A DNA stretch of 64,000 nt from Humisphaera borealis (GCF_015169395.1 NZ_CP063458.1:7027954-7091953), one strand, 5' to 3'. Counted from the stretch's first letter, positions 25,841-36,382 are shown. The notes: generated from the sequence alone by a model not told the origin. Numbers and translations: made by a program.

Positions 25841-25995
25841 TTTGCCGCCGAGGCACGGGTTTGTTTGAGCCTGTGCGCGGGGAACCCAAGGGTGTTGGTT
25901 GCCGTGAGAATCGGCCCGGCACCGGGGGCGCAGCGATCCACGAAGATCGCGGGGCACTTTCAAGCCCTAGCCCGTCAGCTAACCCCGTAGGCTTT
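25841..25995 (+). ncRNA. c-di-AMP riboswitch aptamer (ydaO-yuaA type)
   Basis: The diagnostic 3' core AGCCCGTCAGCTAACC is at 25969-25984, followed by CCGTAGGC (25985-25992), as in known ydaO/yuaA aptamers. The 5' half has a GCACGGG...CCTGTGC stem, then GGGGAACCCA (25879-25888), a second hallmark. A side stem GCGATC/GATCGC (25933-25938 and 25945-25950) lies between. It precedes a permease of the same superfamily as KimA (YdaO), the classical target in Bacillus. Ligand-bound ydaO RNAs normally switch transcription off. The terminator/antiterminator pair downstream fits that mode. Confidence 0.85.
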
Positions 25996-26155
25996 TGAGA
26001 GGGCACGACAGAGCCTTCCTGCGACGGTCGCCACCCAAGTGGTGTCCGCCCGTCCGACCGCCAAGACTCCTGTCTGTGCGCTGAACGCATGACTGCCGCT
26101 TCCGGGAAGGACCGGGGTGTCGGTTGCTGAATGACGTCTTCGGATTTCCGACGCT

Positions 26156-26203
26156 GTCGCCTCGCTCGGGCGACGGAAGGTGTCGCTATCCGGTCGCTTT
26201 TTT
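26156..26203 (+). terminator. Riboswitch-controlled terminator with competing hairpin
   Basis: The terminator stem 26170-26177 pairs with 26189-26197 (eight pairs, one bulged G), followed by T6 at 26198-26203. A competing hairpin, GTCGCC (26156-26161) with GGCGAC (26169-26174), uses the same left arm, so the two cannot form together. The T-run ends 36 bases before the permease ATG. This is the expected expression platform. Confidence 0.7.
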
Positions 26204-26239
26204 GGCAACTCGAAGGTCGTCGTTCCACCTGTTTCATGT

Positions 26240-28225
26240 ATGCACACCGCATCGTCTTCCGGTCGGGCAAAGCCCGCGGCGCTGTCCCTTTTGTCTGCTG
26301 AACGTCCAAGGAATGTCGGCTGGAAACAGGCCGGCGGCCTGCTTTTTGGTGACTGGGGCACCAGTCGTCTCTACGTGCTGGGCCTGGCCCTTTTCTTCGC
26401 GGGGCGCACCAGCTTCTGGCTCATTCTCGCGATGAGCGTGCTCATCATGGCGGTCGGCTGGGCGTACTCCCAGATCTGCCGCATTTACCCCGACGGCGGC
26501 GGTGTCTACACCGCCGCCAAAAGCAAGAGCCGAACCCTCGCCGTCGTCGGCGCATTGCTGCTGTTTGCCGACTACACGGTGACTGCGTCGCTGAGCGCGC
26601 TCGACGCGTTCCACTACTTCGGTCTCGGCGCCGAGCATGCACATGTCGAGAAGGGGCAGGTCGACAAAGGCCCCGATACCGATGCGTCCCTCGACCCCCA
26701 CCGACAGACGCCACCCAGCACCGCCGACGAACTCTTCGCCTGGCGAAGCCCGGCACTCTGGGGCATCGTCGCGGTTGCCGTCATCGGGATGTTCAACCTG
26801 ATGGGGCCGAAACACACCGGCGGTTTTGCCATCGCGGCGGCCGTGGGGATGGTGTTCATCACACTCCTCATCACCGCGTTCGCGCTGCCGCAGGTGCCCT
26901 GGGCCGACCTGCCGCAGAGAATCCCCTCACTTTCCGACACGCTGCAACACCAGCCGACGGCGCTGTGGGTCTCGTTCGTCTCAATCGTCCTGGCGCTGTC
27001 CGGCGTTGAGGCGATCGCCAACCTCACCGGCGTGATGAAGAAGCCCGTCGCCCATACCGCCCGCAAGGCGATCTGGGTCGTCGCGACCGAGGTCGCCGTC
27101 TTCAACGTCCTCCTGGCGTTGTTCATGCTTTCGATCTCCCCGATCGACCGCGACGCCCACCAGGCTGACATGGCCGCCTTCCTCACCGGGCACTACGTCG
27201 GTCAGTGGGGCGAACTGGCCGTACGCATCATCGGCGGCGTGCTGCTGCTCTCGGCGGCCAACACCGCCATCACCGACATGATCTCCGTCCAGTACCTCAT
27301 GGCCCGCGACGGCGAACTGCCGCAGGTCATGACGCGGCTGAATCGTTTCGGCGTGCCCTGGCTGCCGGCGGTGGTCGCGGCATCGGTCCCCATCATCGTC
27401 CTGCTGATCAGCCACGACCTCGACAGCCTCGCCGCGCTCTACGCCATCGGCGTGATCGGCGCGGTCGCGATCAACGTCACCCTCTGCGCCATGCACCCGC
27501 GCCTCCGCCGCATGCAACGCAAGGTGCCGATGCTCGTGCTGGGTGTCATCCTGCTGGCGATCTGGGTGACGCTCGCGTTCGTCAAGCGCGAGGCGCTGCT
27601 TTTCGTCACCGTCGTCATGGTGCTCGGGCTGTCGGCCCGTCAGCTCAACCGATTCCTCGCCCAGCGCCGCGGACCCAAGCCCAGCATCCTCCGACAGGCG
27701 ATCGCCGAGCAGCTCCCCGACAACGTCGCACTCATGCCCAAGGTTCTCCTGGCCACCTACGGCTCGGAAGCGCTCGCGGCGCCGGCGTTCGCCGAGGCCA
27801 AGCGCATCGGCGCGGCGGTCGTGGTCGCGTTCGTGCGGCAGGTCAACCTGTCCTACAAATACGACGCCGCCGAACGGCTGACGATCGACACCGACCTGGC
27901 CGCCCTCCGCACGTTCGCGCGTTTTCTCGACCTTGGTCACGAGGCCGGCGTGCCCGTCATCCCCATCTACGACACCGGCACCAACGCGGCGGAACTGCTG
28001 GCCGAATCGGCGGCGATGTACGGCGTGGACCGCGTGCTGATCGGCACCAGCCGACGCGGCGCGATCCACAAGTTCATCAAGGGAAACTTCCAGAAGCAGC
28101 TCGAATACCTGCTCCCACCCGACACCAAGATCGTCGTCGTCCCGCCACCGGCCGACGGCCTGCCCCACCGCGCCGATGCTTCGGTGGACGAAGAGGCACT
28201 CGAGACCGTCGGGCCCAAGACCTGA
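26240..28225 (+). CDS. KimA-like APC permease with C-terminal USP domain
   Basis: This 661-residue protein has about twelve membrane helices between residues 35 and 475 ('YVLGLALFFAGRTSFWLIL', 'FHYFGLG' and so on). An insert rich in His, Asp and Lys follows helix 3 or 4 (about 135-165). A universal-stress-like domain occupies about 500-640 ('MPKVLLATYGSEALAAPAFA', 'VDRVLIGTSRRGAIHKFIKG'). The layout, an APC core plus cytosolic nucleotide-binding-type domain, is that of the potassium importer KimA/YdaO, and the upstream c-di-AMP riboswitch points the same way. The frame is open from 26180, but that start would place the terminator inside the gene, so ATG 26240 is chosen. K+ uptake is an inference; an amino-acid substrate is possible. 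Confidence 0.82.
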   Translation: MHTASSSGRAKPAALSLLSAERPRNVGWKQAGGLLFGDWGTSRLYVLGLALFFAGRTSFWLILAMSVLIMAVGWAYSQICRIYPDGGGVYTAAKSKSRTLAVVGALLLFADYTVTASLSALDAFHYFGLGAEHAHVEKGQVDKGPDTDASLDPHRQTPPSTADELFAWRSPALWGIVAVAVIGMFNLMGPKHTGGFAIAAAVGMVFITLLITAFALPQVPWADLPQRIPSLSDTLQHQPTALWVSFVSIVLALSGVEAIANLTGVMKKPVAHTARKAIWVVATEVAVFNVLLALFMLSISPIDRDAHQADMAAFLTGHYVGQWGELAVRIIGGVLLLSAANTAITDMISVQYLMARDGELPQVMTRLNRFGVPWLPAVVAASVPIIVLLISHDLDSLAALYAIGVIGAVAINVTLCAMHPRLRRMQRKVPMLVLGVILLAIWVTLAFVKREALLFVTVVMVLGLSARQLNRFLAQRRGPKPSILRQAIAEQLPDNVALMPKVLLATYGSEALAAPAFAEAKRIGAAVVVAFVRQVNLSYKYDAAERLTIDTDLAALRTFARFLDLGHEAGVPVIPIYDTGTNAAELLAESAAMYGVDRVLIGTSRRGAIHKFIKGNFQKQLEYLLPPDTKIVVVPPPADGLPHRADASVDEEALETVGPKT

Positions 28226-28239
28226 CGCTTCAAAAGCAG

Positions 28240-28282
28240 TGGTGCCACGGGTCTGCGACGTTACCGCCGACCCGTGGCACCA
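28240..28282. terminator. Bidirectional stem-loop between convergent genes
   Basis: TGGTGCCACGGGTC (28240-28253) pairs perfectly with 28269-28282 around a 15-base loop. It lies between the ends of the permease and peroxiredoxin genes. On the minus strand it is preceded by TTTTG, on the plus strand followed by AAAA. Confidence 0.55.
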
Positions 28283-28327
28283 AAATGCACGCCGCATTGC
28301 TGACAGAACATGAGCGCTGCGCGGTCG

Positions 28328-28915
28328 TTACTTCTGCGCGACCTTCAGTTCCTTCAGCTTCGCGATCATGTCTTCGGCGCTGGTCGCCGGCTTTACCGCC
28401 TTGTCGATCGCGGCGATCTTGCCTTCCTTGTCGATATAAATCGTCCAGCGGTTGGACATGCCCTTGGCGTTCAGCACGCCGTACGCGGCGGCGGCTGTCT
28501 TCTTCTCGTCGCCGAGGATCGGGAAGTCGGTCTTCTCCGATTCGGCGAACGCCTTGTTCCCCTTCGGCCCGTCCACCGGATCGACGCTCGCCATGAAGTA
28601 CGCGACGTCAAACTTCCGGATCTTGTCCCCGTTGGCGGCGAGCGATTTGCACTCGGTCGTGCATCCGCCGGTGAACGCCTTGGGGAACCACGCGATCACC
28701 ACCGCCTGCTTGCCCTTGAAATCGGACAGCTTGTAGGTCTTGCCGTCGCTGGCGGGGAGCGAAAAGTCAGGGGCGGCGTCGCCGACCTTCAGCTCGGCTG
28801 CGGCGGCAGCCTGAACCGGGGATGCGGTGTAGGTCAGCCCGGCAAAGCCCGCGGCGACACCGCAGGCGGCCGCAACCGCGATCGACAATGATTGAAGATT
28901 CTTCGAGAAGCGCAT
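28328..28915 (-). CDS. Exported peroxiredoxin (AhpC/TSA, PrxQ-like)
   Basis: This 195-residue protein starts at ATG 28915 with a perfect GGAGGAG seven bases upstream. A signal or anchor sequence spans residues 10-37 ('[19 protein letters not shown]'). The thioredoxin fold shows '[20 protein letters not shown]' and the peroxidatic motif '[16 protein letters not shown]', matching PxxxTxxC. A second Cys lies four residues later (CxxxC), one residue closer than the usual PrxQ spacing. '[18 protein letters not shown]' follows. Reduction of hydroperoxides outside the cytoplasm is likely; the electron donor is unknown. The leader has a perfect ATCGCCCG/CGGGCGAT dyad at 28956-28973. Confidence 0.85.
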   Translation of the reverse strand: MRFSKNLQSLSIAVAAACGVAAGFAGLTYTASPVQAAAAAELKVGDAAPDFSLPASDGKTYKLSDFKGKQAVVIAWFPKAFTGGCTTECKSLAANGDKIRKFDVAYFMASVDPVDGPKGNKAFAESEKTDFPILGDEKKTAAAAYGVLNAKGMSNRWTIYIDKEGKIAAIDKAVKPATSAEDMIAKLKELKVAQK

Positions 28916-28955
28916 GGTTCTCCTCCAGTGGTCTGTGTTGTTGCACACAATCTTG

Positions 28956-28973
28956 ATCGCCCGCACGGGCGAT
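28956..28973. promoter_or_regulatory. Dyad in the peroxiredoxin leader
   Basis: ATCGCCCG-CA-CGGGCGAT is a perfect 8+8 dyad 41 bases upstream of the peroxiredoxin ATG. It could be an operator or an RNA hairpin; no binding protein can be named. Confidence 0.4.
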
Positions 28974-29184
28974 ACTCGACTGAACGCCGCAAGTATATAC
29001 CGGCCGGTGACCGAAGGGTTTGCGTTTACCCCATCACAACGGGCGTTGTGGAAGGGGGAGCCGAGCTTACCGGCAGCGTCTCCAGAAGTGCTACTTCGTG
29101 CCCGTCAGGTTCTTCGCCGGGCCCGCCCGATTTCGCGTAGGCGGGCTCCGCCGAACCTGCTACGGTCCGATCAAGGAATCCACC

Positions 29185-29835
29185 ATGACGCAGAAAAACA
29201 CAACTTCTCGCAGCGGTCACGATCACAAAGGGCCGGCATCGGCCAAACTTCCCGCCGGCGAATCGGGGAAGCAGTTGAACGCCACGACTTCCGCCAAGGA
29301 AGCCCGCCTGAATGAAGCGGGTCTGGGCGGCAATCGCACTGGGAAGGCATCCGCGACCGGCAAGCGTGCCCAGGCGCGGCGCGATGCAAAACCGGAAGTC
29401 GTCCCCGCGGTCGACACGCTGACCCAATCATCGAACGCATCGACCTCATCCAACGAAGCGCCCGAACCCCAGACGCCCCGGATCCAGGTCCAGGTCAACA
29501 CCGATCACAACGTCAAGGGGAGTGAGGCGCTCGAGCTGCATGTTCAGTCCACCGTCGATGCCTCGCTCGGCCGATTCGGCGACAAGATCACCCGTGTCGA
29601 AATCCACCTCAGTGATGACAACGGCAGCAAGTCCAAAGGCGACGACAAACGCTGCCTCCTGGAAGCTCGCCCGGCGGGCATGAAACCCCTCGTCGTCACC
29701 CACGTCGGCGGAACCATCAACGAAGCGGTTGGCGGTGCGGTCGATAAGATGAAAAAACTTCTCGACAGTACGTTCGCCAAGCGACGTGATCCGCAGGGGC
29801 GTACGTTGCGTGGCGAATCGCCGGCCGCTGAATGA
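29185..29835 (+). CDS. HPF/RaiA-type ribosome-associated protein
   Basis: This 216-residue protein has a low-complexity polar N-terminus (residues 1-95, rich in Ser, Thr, Ala, Gly, Lys). The HPF domain follows: 'RIQVQVNTDHNVKGSEALEL', 'RFGDKITRVEIHLSDDNG' and 'DDKRCLLEARPAGMKPLVVT'. These are signatures of the HPF/S30EA family, which occupies the ribosome decoding region during rest. Short HPFs lack such a leader and long HPFs carry their extra domain at the C-terminus, so a 95-residue disordered N-terminus is unusual. AAGGA seven bases before ATG 29185 sets the start. The helical 'NEAVGGAVDKMKKLLDST' near the end is standard. Confidence 0.85.
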   Translation: MTQKNTTSRSGHDHKGPASAKLPAGESGKQLNATTSAKEARLNEAGLGGNRTGKASATGKRAQARRDAKPEVVPAVDTLTQSSNASTSSNEAPEPQTPRIQVQVNTDHNVKGSEALELHVQSTVDASLGRFGDKITRVEIHLSDDNGSKSKGDDKRCLLEARPAGMKPLVVTHVGGTINEAVGGAVDKMKKLLDSTFAKRRDPQGRTLRGESPAAE

Positions 29836-29884
29836 CGTGCGTCGCCCGACTTCACGCAAGGGGGCAGCTTCGTCGCACTTCGGT

Positions 29885-29938
29885 ACGCTCCGCTGCGCGT
29901 CGCGGCTAACCGGTTAGCCGCGACGCGGAGCGGAGCGT
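29885..29938. repeat. Palindromic repeat, family A copy 1
   Basis: The arm at 29885-29911 is followed directly by its inverted copy at 29912-29938 (26 of 27 match). It contains GTCGCGGCTAACC. The same arms occur at 36120-36192. It ends two bases before the TTAG duplication of the neighbouring IS. Confidence 0.75.
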
Positions 29939-29944
29939 CTTTAG

Positions 29945-31325
29945 CAGGACGCTGAAAAACCCTTGACGGCGGCCGGAGGCCGCGCTGAACTATCGGCCAT
30001 ACTCGACATGGAGGTCGCTCATGCGTGGCAAGACGGATCGGCAGGCAGTTCTGTTCGTGGCGTCGATTGACCTGGAGGCCCGTGTCCGCCCGGATCACCC
30101 GCTGCGGGCCATCAAGCGGATGGCGGATCAGGATCTGGCGAAGATGAGCCGCCGGTTCGACACCGCCTATGCCCAGGAAGGCCGGCCCAGTGTGCCGCCG
30201 GAGCGATTGATCAAGGCGATGCTGCTGCAGTCGCTCTACTCGATCCGCTCTGAGGCACAGCTCGTCGAGCGGATCGACCACGATCTGCTGTTCCGCTGGT
30301 TCCTGGATCTGCGGATCGACGAGCTGGTGTTCGACGCCACTGTTTTCAGCCACAACCGGGTCCGGCTGGAGAAGCACGGTTTGATCGACGCGTTCTTCAA
30401 CAGTACGGTGCGTCGGGCGATCGCGATCGGGCTGGTCAGCTCCGACCACTTCTCCGTCGACGGCTCGCTGATCGAGGCATACGCATCAATCAAGAGCTTC
30501 AAGTCCAAGGACCGAGACGATTCCGGGGACTCCAACGGCTTCAAGGGCCGCAACGCGGAAGTCGACTTCCACGGACAGAAGCGGTCGAACGATACGCACG
30601 AATCAACGACTGATCCTGACGCGAAGCTGATCCGCAAGAGCGACGGTCAGCCGGCGCGGCTTGCCCACGCGCTGCACGCGATCGTGGAGAACCGGCACGG
30701 TCTGGTGCTGGCGGTCGAGGTCAACTCGCCGCTGGACAACAGCGAGCCGAAGACCGCGGTGTCGTTGTTGGACCGCGTGAAGGAGCGATTCAAGATCACG
30801 CCTAAGACGCTGGGCGCAGACAAAGGATACGACCAAGGGCCGTTTCTGCTCGACCTGGAGAAACGAAAGATCACGCCGCACGTGGCGACCAAGGACGGAC
30901 CGATCGGCGGGGAGCCGGGAACCCGCTACAGCAAGGTGAACACCGAGACGATCGCGGCCCGCAAGCGGATGCGAAAGCGAGAGAGTGGCGTTGGGTACTC
31001 GATCAGCCAACGGTGCCGCAAGAAGATTGAGGAGTGCTTCGGCTGGGTGAAGACGATCGGCGGCCTGGCGCGGACGCGTCTGATCGGCCACCGCAAGACC
31101 GGCCAGCAGGCGCACATTGCCGCGGCGGCGTTCAACCTGATCCGGTTGCGCTCACTGTCGGGCGTAGCATGAACCACAGGGCCATCGATGCGCGCCGTCC
31201 GGCGCCGCGACGGGCTCGCCGAAGCGAAAATCCGTCCTGTTTCAAGCCATACTTGCAATAACTGTTGGTCAACGGCCAAAGCGAGGGCCAGAAATCAGGC
31301 GATTCAAGGGTTTTTCAGCGTCCTG
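29945..31325 (+). mobile_element. IS5-type insertion sequence, complete
   Basis: This 1381-base element is bounded by exact 22-base inverted repeats at 29945-29966 and 31304-31325 (left arm CAGGACGCTGAAAAACCCTT plus GA). It is flanked by a direct TTAG on both sides (29941-29944 and 31326-31329), a 4-base target duplication that fits the YTAR preference of IS5 elements. It carries one transposase gene in the forward direction. Intact ends and duplication suggest recent or still functional insertion. Confidence 0.92.
30021..31172 (+). CDS. IS5/IS1182-type DDE transposase
   Basis: This 383-residue transposase has the N-terminal domain 'DHPLRAIKRMADQDLAKMS' with 'GRPSVPPERLIKAMLLQSLY' and 'LFRWFLDLRIDE'. 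The catalytic core shows 'SSDHFSVDGSLIEAYAS' (first Asp), 'TLGADKGYDQGPFL' (second Asp) and 'RCRKKIEECFGWVKTIGGLA' (the Glu of the YREK-like motif). The frame is intact, full length for the family, and fills the inside of the inverted repeats. It runs forward from ATG 30021, 55 bases inside the left repeat. Family assignment between IS5 and IS1182 is left open by sequence; the 4-base duplication favours IS5. Confidence 0.92.
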   Translation: MRGKTDRQAVLFVASIDLEARVRPDHPLRAIKRMADQDLAKMSRRFDTAYAQEGRPSVPPERLIKAMLLQSLYSIRSEAQLVERIDHDLLFRWFLDLRIDELVFDATVFSHNRVRLEKHGLIDAFFNSTVRRAIAIGLVSSDHFSVDGSLIEAYASIKSFKSKDRDDSGDSNGFKGRNAEVDFHGQKRSNDTHESTTDPDAKLIRKSDGQPARLAHALHAIVENRHGLVLAVEVNSPLDNSEPKTAVSLLDRVKERFKITPKTLGADKGYDQGPFLLDLEKRKITPHVATKDGPIGGEPGTRYSKVNTETIAARKRMRKRESGVGYSISQRCRKKIEECFGWVKTIGGLARTRLIGHRKTGQQAHIAAAAFNLIRLRSLSGVA

Positions 31326-31356
31326 TTAGCGCGTCTCCCGTACGTCTCCGGAGGGC

Positions 31357-34002
<2,646 letters not shown>

Positions 34003-34091
34003 GAGGCCGGCTTATACTCCCGGGGCGACCCGCCGACAATTCTGGACAACGGATGGCAGGTATGGGGTTAAAGGTTAAGGGTCACTTGTCA

Positions 34092-34132
34092 CCGACTACC
34101 GACTACTGACTACTGACTACTGACTACTGACT
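34092..34132. repeat. Heptanucleotide tandem repeat
   Basis: There are about six copies of GACTACT/GACTACC, the last four nearly perfect, 39 bases before the start of the next gene. Copy number may vary between strains; a role in spacing the promoter is possible but unproven. Confidence 0.8.
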
Positions 34133-34170
34133 CCGTCCACCTTTGCTCGCCATTTCCCCGGAGGCACTTC

Positions 34171-35058
34171 ATGGCTGCGATCTTGAACCGTCTGCGATTC
34201 TTCCTTCCCGCGTTGCTTTGCCTGCTCCTGCCGGCGATGGGATTTGCCGACGACAAACCCGCATCGGCCGCGCCCCCCAAGGGGCAGCGGGTGCAGATCT
34301 GCGGCCACAGCTTTCACATCTTCGTCGCTCCGGCGCTGGGCAAAATCGCCGAGTCGGCGGGCATCAAGGATCATGTCACCGTCGGCGCCCAGATGATCGG
34401 CGGATCGACCGTTACCCAGCACTGGGACCTTCCCGACGACAAGAACAAGGTCAAAACCGGCCTGACCGCCGGGGCGTTCGACGTGCTGACCCTTGCCCCG
34501 CACATGAAACTCGTCCCCGACCCGGCGATCGAGGCGTTCACGATGCTGGGGCTCAAGCACAACCCCAACCTGCGCGTCTACGTGCAGCAGTCCTGGATGG
34601 CGTTCGACGACTGGAGCAAGCCGATCAAGGACAACAAGGAGCGCGACCAAAAGACGATCGACATCCTCCGCCCGCCTTTGGAAGTCTTCCGCACCGGCTT
34701 GGAAAAGCAGGCGAAGGAGATCAACGCCAAGGCCGGCAAGCAGGTGGTGTTCATCGTGCCCGCGGGCGAGGCGGTGCTGGCACTGCGGGCAAAGGTGATC
34801 GCCGGCGAGGTGCCGGGAATCACCAAGCAATCGGAGCTGTTCCGCGACCCCATCGGCCACGGTCTTGAGCCGCTGACTCGACTGGTGAGCTACTGCAACT
34901 ACGCCGCCATCTACCGCACCAGCCCGGTGGGCCTGAAGGTGTTCGAAAAAGACGGAGACGAAAACGCCCGCAAGCTCAACCGCATGCTCCAGGAGATCGC
35001 CTGGAAGGCGGTCTCGGAGGGGGCGATGAGCGGTGTGGAAGCCGACAAGGCGAAGTAG
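34171..35058 (+). CDS. Exported protein of unknown function, SGNH-like hints
   Basis: This 295-residue protein has a signal peptide 'FFLPALLCLLLPAMGFA' (residues 10-26). GGAGG six bases before ATG 34171 sets the start. The mature part begins 'QRVQICGHSFHIFVAP', where GHSF is placed like the GxSx start block of SGNH hydrolases. A possible late block is 'RDPIGHGLEPLTRLVSYCNY' (about 228-247). 'DVLTLAPHMKLVPDPAIEAF' lies in between. The complete catalytic set cannot be confirmed. No partner gene is adjacent; the S9 peptidase upstream is divergent. Confidence 0.55.
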   Translation: MAAILNRLRFFLPALLCLLLPAMGFADDKPASAAPPKGQRVQICGHSFHIFVAPALGKIAESAGIKDHVTVGAQMIGGSTVTQHWDLPDDKNKVKTGLTAGAFDVLTLAPHMKLVPDPAIEAFTMLGLKHNPNLRVYVQQSWMAFDDWSKPIKDNKERDQKTIDILRPPLEVFRTGLEKQAKEINAKAGKQVVFIVPAGEAVLALRAKVIAGEVPGITKQSELFRDPIGHGLEPLTRLVSYCNYAAIYRTSPVGLKVFEKDGDENARKLNRMLQEIAWKAVSEGAMSGVEADKAK

Positions 35059-35109
35059 CAGGCTTCTGGCTGATCCGGGCTGATCCCGCCCGAACCGTCG
35101 CCCGCCGAC

Positions 35110-35137
35110 TTGACCCGTGCCGGGAAAGCCGTACACT
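35110..35137 (+). promoter_or_regulatory. Promoter of the tRNA gene
   Basis: TTGACC (35110-35115), 16 bases, TACACT (35132-35137). It lies 17 bases upstream of the mature tRNA 5' end. Confidence 0.7.
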
Positions 35138-35153
35138 ATTTCACTCGGTTCCC

Positions 35154-35224
35154 GGGGCCATGGTCTAACGGGATGACGACTGAATCGCATTCAGTAAATC
35201 GGGGTTCGATTCCCCGTGGCTCCA
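35154..35224 (+). tRNA. tRNA-Ala (anticodon CGC)
   Basis: A complete cloverleaf of 71 bases is present. Acceptor GGGGCCA pairs with TGGCTCC and includes G3-T70, the alanine identity pair. The D arm GTC/GAC has GG in the loop. The anticodon stem ACTGA/TCAGT has loop ATCGCAT (anticodon CGC at 35186-35188). The T arm is CGGGG-TTCGATT-CCCCG, and the discriminator is A. CCA is not encoded. A promoter and an intrinsic terminator flank it. Confidence 0.93.
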
Positions 35225-35230
35225 TTTGGC

Positions 35231-35265
35231 AGCGGGACGGTTTCGACCGTCCCGCTGTTTCGTTT
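35231..35265 (+). terminator. tRNA terminator
   Basis: An 11-base perfect stem (35231-35241 with 35246-35256) closes a TTCG tetraloop, followed by GTTTCGTTT. Confidence 0.85.
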
Positions 35266-35292
35266 CACGCCTTGGGGATATACTTTTCTTAT

Positions 35293-35520
35293 ATGCACCA
35301 GATCGATCATGTGATCGTCCGGGAAGGAAAGGTTGTCCTGACTGGCCTTCCGTTCGCCGACGGGCAAGCGGTTACCATTTCGGTCGCTCTGGATGAGCCC
35401 TCGCAGCGAGCATCGCGGTCGATTGCCGAAGTGCGCCAGGTCCTTAAGGGTGGCGTCGAGCGGTTCGACGAACCGTGTGAGCCGATGATACCTCCCGAAC
35501 AGTGGGAGATGCTTCGTTGA
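35293..35520 (+). CDS. VapB-like antitoxin
   Basis: This 75-residue protein starts MHQIDHVIVREGKVVLTGLP. The first half is beta-rich and swapped-hairpin-like; the second half ('RSIAEVRQVLKGGVERFDEP') is the flexible helical region that antitoxins wrap around their PIN partner. ATG 35293 is chosen; the upstream in-frame extension would read through the tRNA. The TATACT at 35279-35284 could be its -10 box. The stop overlaps the toxin start. Antitoxins of this layout bind their own promoter. Confidence 0.7.
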   Translation: MHQIDHVIVREGKVVLTGLPFADGQAVTISVALDEPSQRASRSIAEVRQVLKGGVERFDEPCEPMIPPEQWEMLR

Positions 35521-35909
35521 TCGTCATTGACACCCCTGTCTGGATCTGGTGGGTGGATGATCATCCAAAGCTCAACCGGTCCGTGCGCGACCGGATCGAT
35601 CGCGAGCGCGATGTCAGAGTCTGCGCGGTTTCCCTGCTTGAGATCGCGACTGCGGTGTCATTGAATCGGCTGATTCTTCGACCGTCCGTCCGAGCATGGC
35701 TGGAAGTCGCACAGACTGCCGAGCAGATTCGAATCGAGCCTTTGACCGACGCATTGTGTCTCGAATCGGTCAGTCTGCCCGGCGACTTTCATCGGGATCC
35801 GGCAGACCGACTAATCGTGGCCCTTGCCCGGCTGCTCGAAACGGAACTAGTCACCGCCGACGAGAAGATCATTGCATATTCCGGTGTTCGGACGATCCCG
35901 GCATCGTGA
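35517..35909 (+). CDS. VapC-type PIN-domain toxin
   Basis: This protein of about 130 residues starts (M)IVIDTPVWIWWVDD with a likely TTG start that overlaps the antitoxin stop (TTGA). An ATG at 35502 in the same frame is the alternative. The PIN acidic set is present: Asp in 'VIDTPVW', Glu in 'SLLEIAT', then Asp residues in 'DFHRDPADRLIVALA' and 'LVTADEKI'. These coordinate Mg for RNase action, usually on tRNA or rRNA. Overlap with the antitoxin gene is the normal TA operon layout. A terminator follows at 35985. Confidence 0.88.
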   Translation: MIVIDTPVWIWWVDDHPKLNRSVRDRIDRERDVRVCAVSLLEIATAVSLNRLILRPSVRAWLEVAQTAEQIRIEPLTDALCLESVSLPGDFHRDPADRLIVALARLLETELVTADEKIIAYSGVRTIPAS

Positions 35910-35984
35910 TGAGGACCAACTGCGTCGTGCGTATCGCAGCGACGAAAAGCTCTACCGGTGCCCTGTTAGGTGCATTTTGTACGA

Positions 35985-36018
35985 CCCCGATTCCCGTTGA
36001 GGAATCGGGGTTCGCTTT
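35985..36018 (+). terminator. Terminator after the VapBC pair
   Basis: CCCCGATTCC (35985-35994) pairs exactly with GGAATCGGGG (36001-36010) around a six-base loop, then TTCGCTTT. Confidence 0.8.
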
Positions 36019-36382
36019 GATGACTGAGAGGAGGAAGTGTGCGTTCCCCCCTTGGTTGTTGCATTGACGCGCTCGTCGCGCCGATATGCTCATCGCACCA
36101 TAAGCGCTGACCGTGCGGCACGCGCTCCGCTTCGCGTCGCGGCTAACCGAGGACACGTTTCGTGGTTAGCCGCGACGCGAAGCGGAGCGCGTCCACGACG
36201 CGGAAAGACGCAGACGATCACCCGTGATCGTGACCGTCACGACCCGGACGTCTCCGGCACTACCTTTCGACCTTCGACGACCCTTCCCGGGCGGGATTTT
36301 TTGTTTGGTTTTTGTTCGATAATCCGTACACTTATAGAACATTCTTTTTACCCGGCGTACGCCGCCGGGATGGGAGGTTTCT
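36019..36382. other. Intergenic with palindrome and short leader
   Basis: This gap holds the second copy of the family A palindromic repeat (36120-36192). It also has an AT-richer stretch with TATAGA near 36334, and the ribosome site GGAGG at 36373-36377 of the next gene. No gene was seen. Confidence 0.5.
36120..36192. repeat. Palindromic repeat, family A copy 2
   Basis: The arm at 36120-36148 is exactly inverted at 36164-36192 (29 of 29) with a 15-base loop. It shares CTTCGCGTCGCGGCTAACC-type arms with the copy at 29885-29938. Confidence 0.8.

Noticed and set aside
26180-26239. Earlier start of the permease
   Set aside because: It would put the riboswitch terminator and T-run inside the coding sequence; ATG 26240 lies after them.
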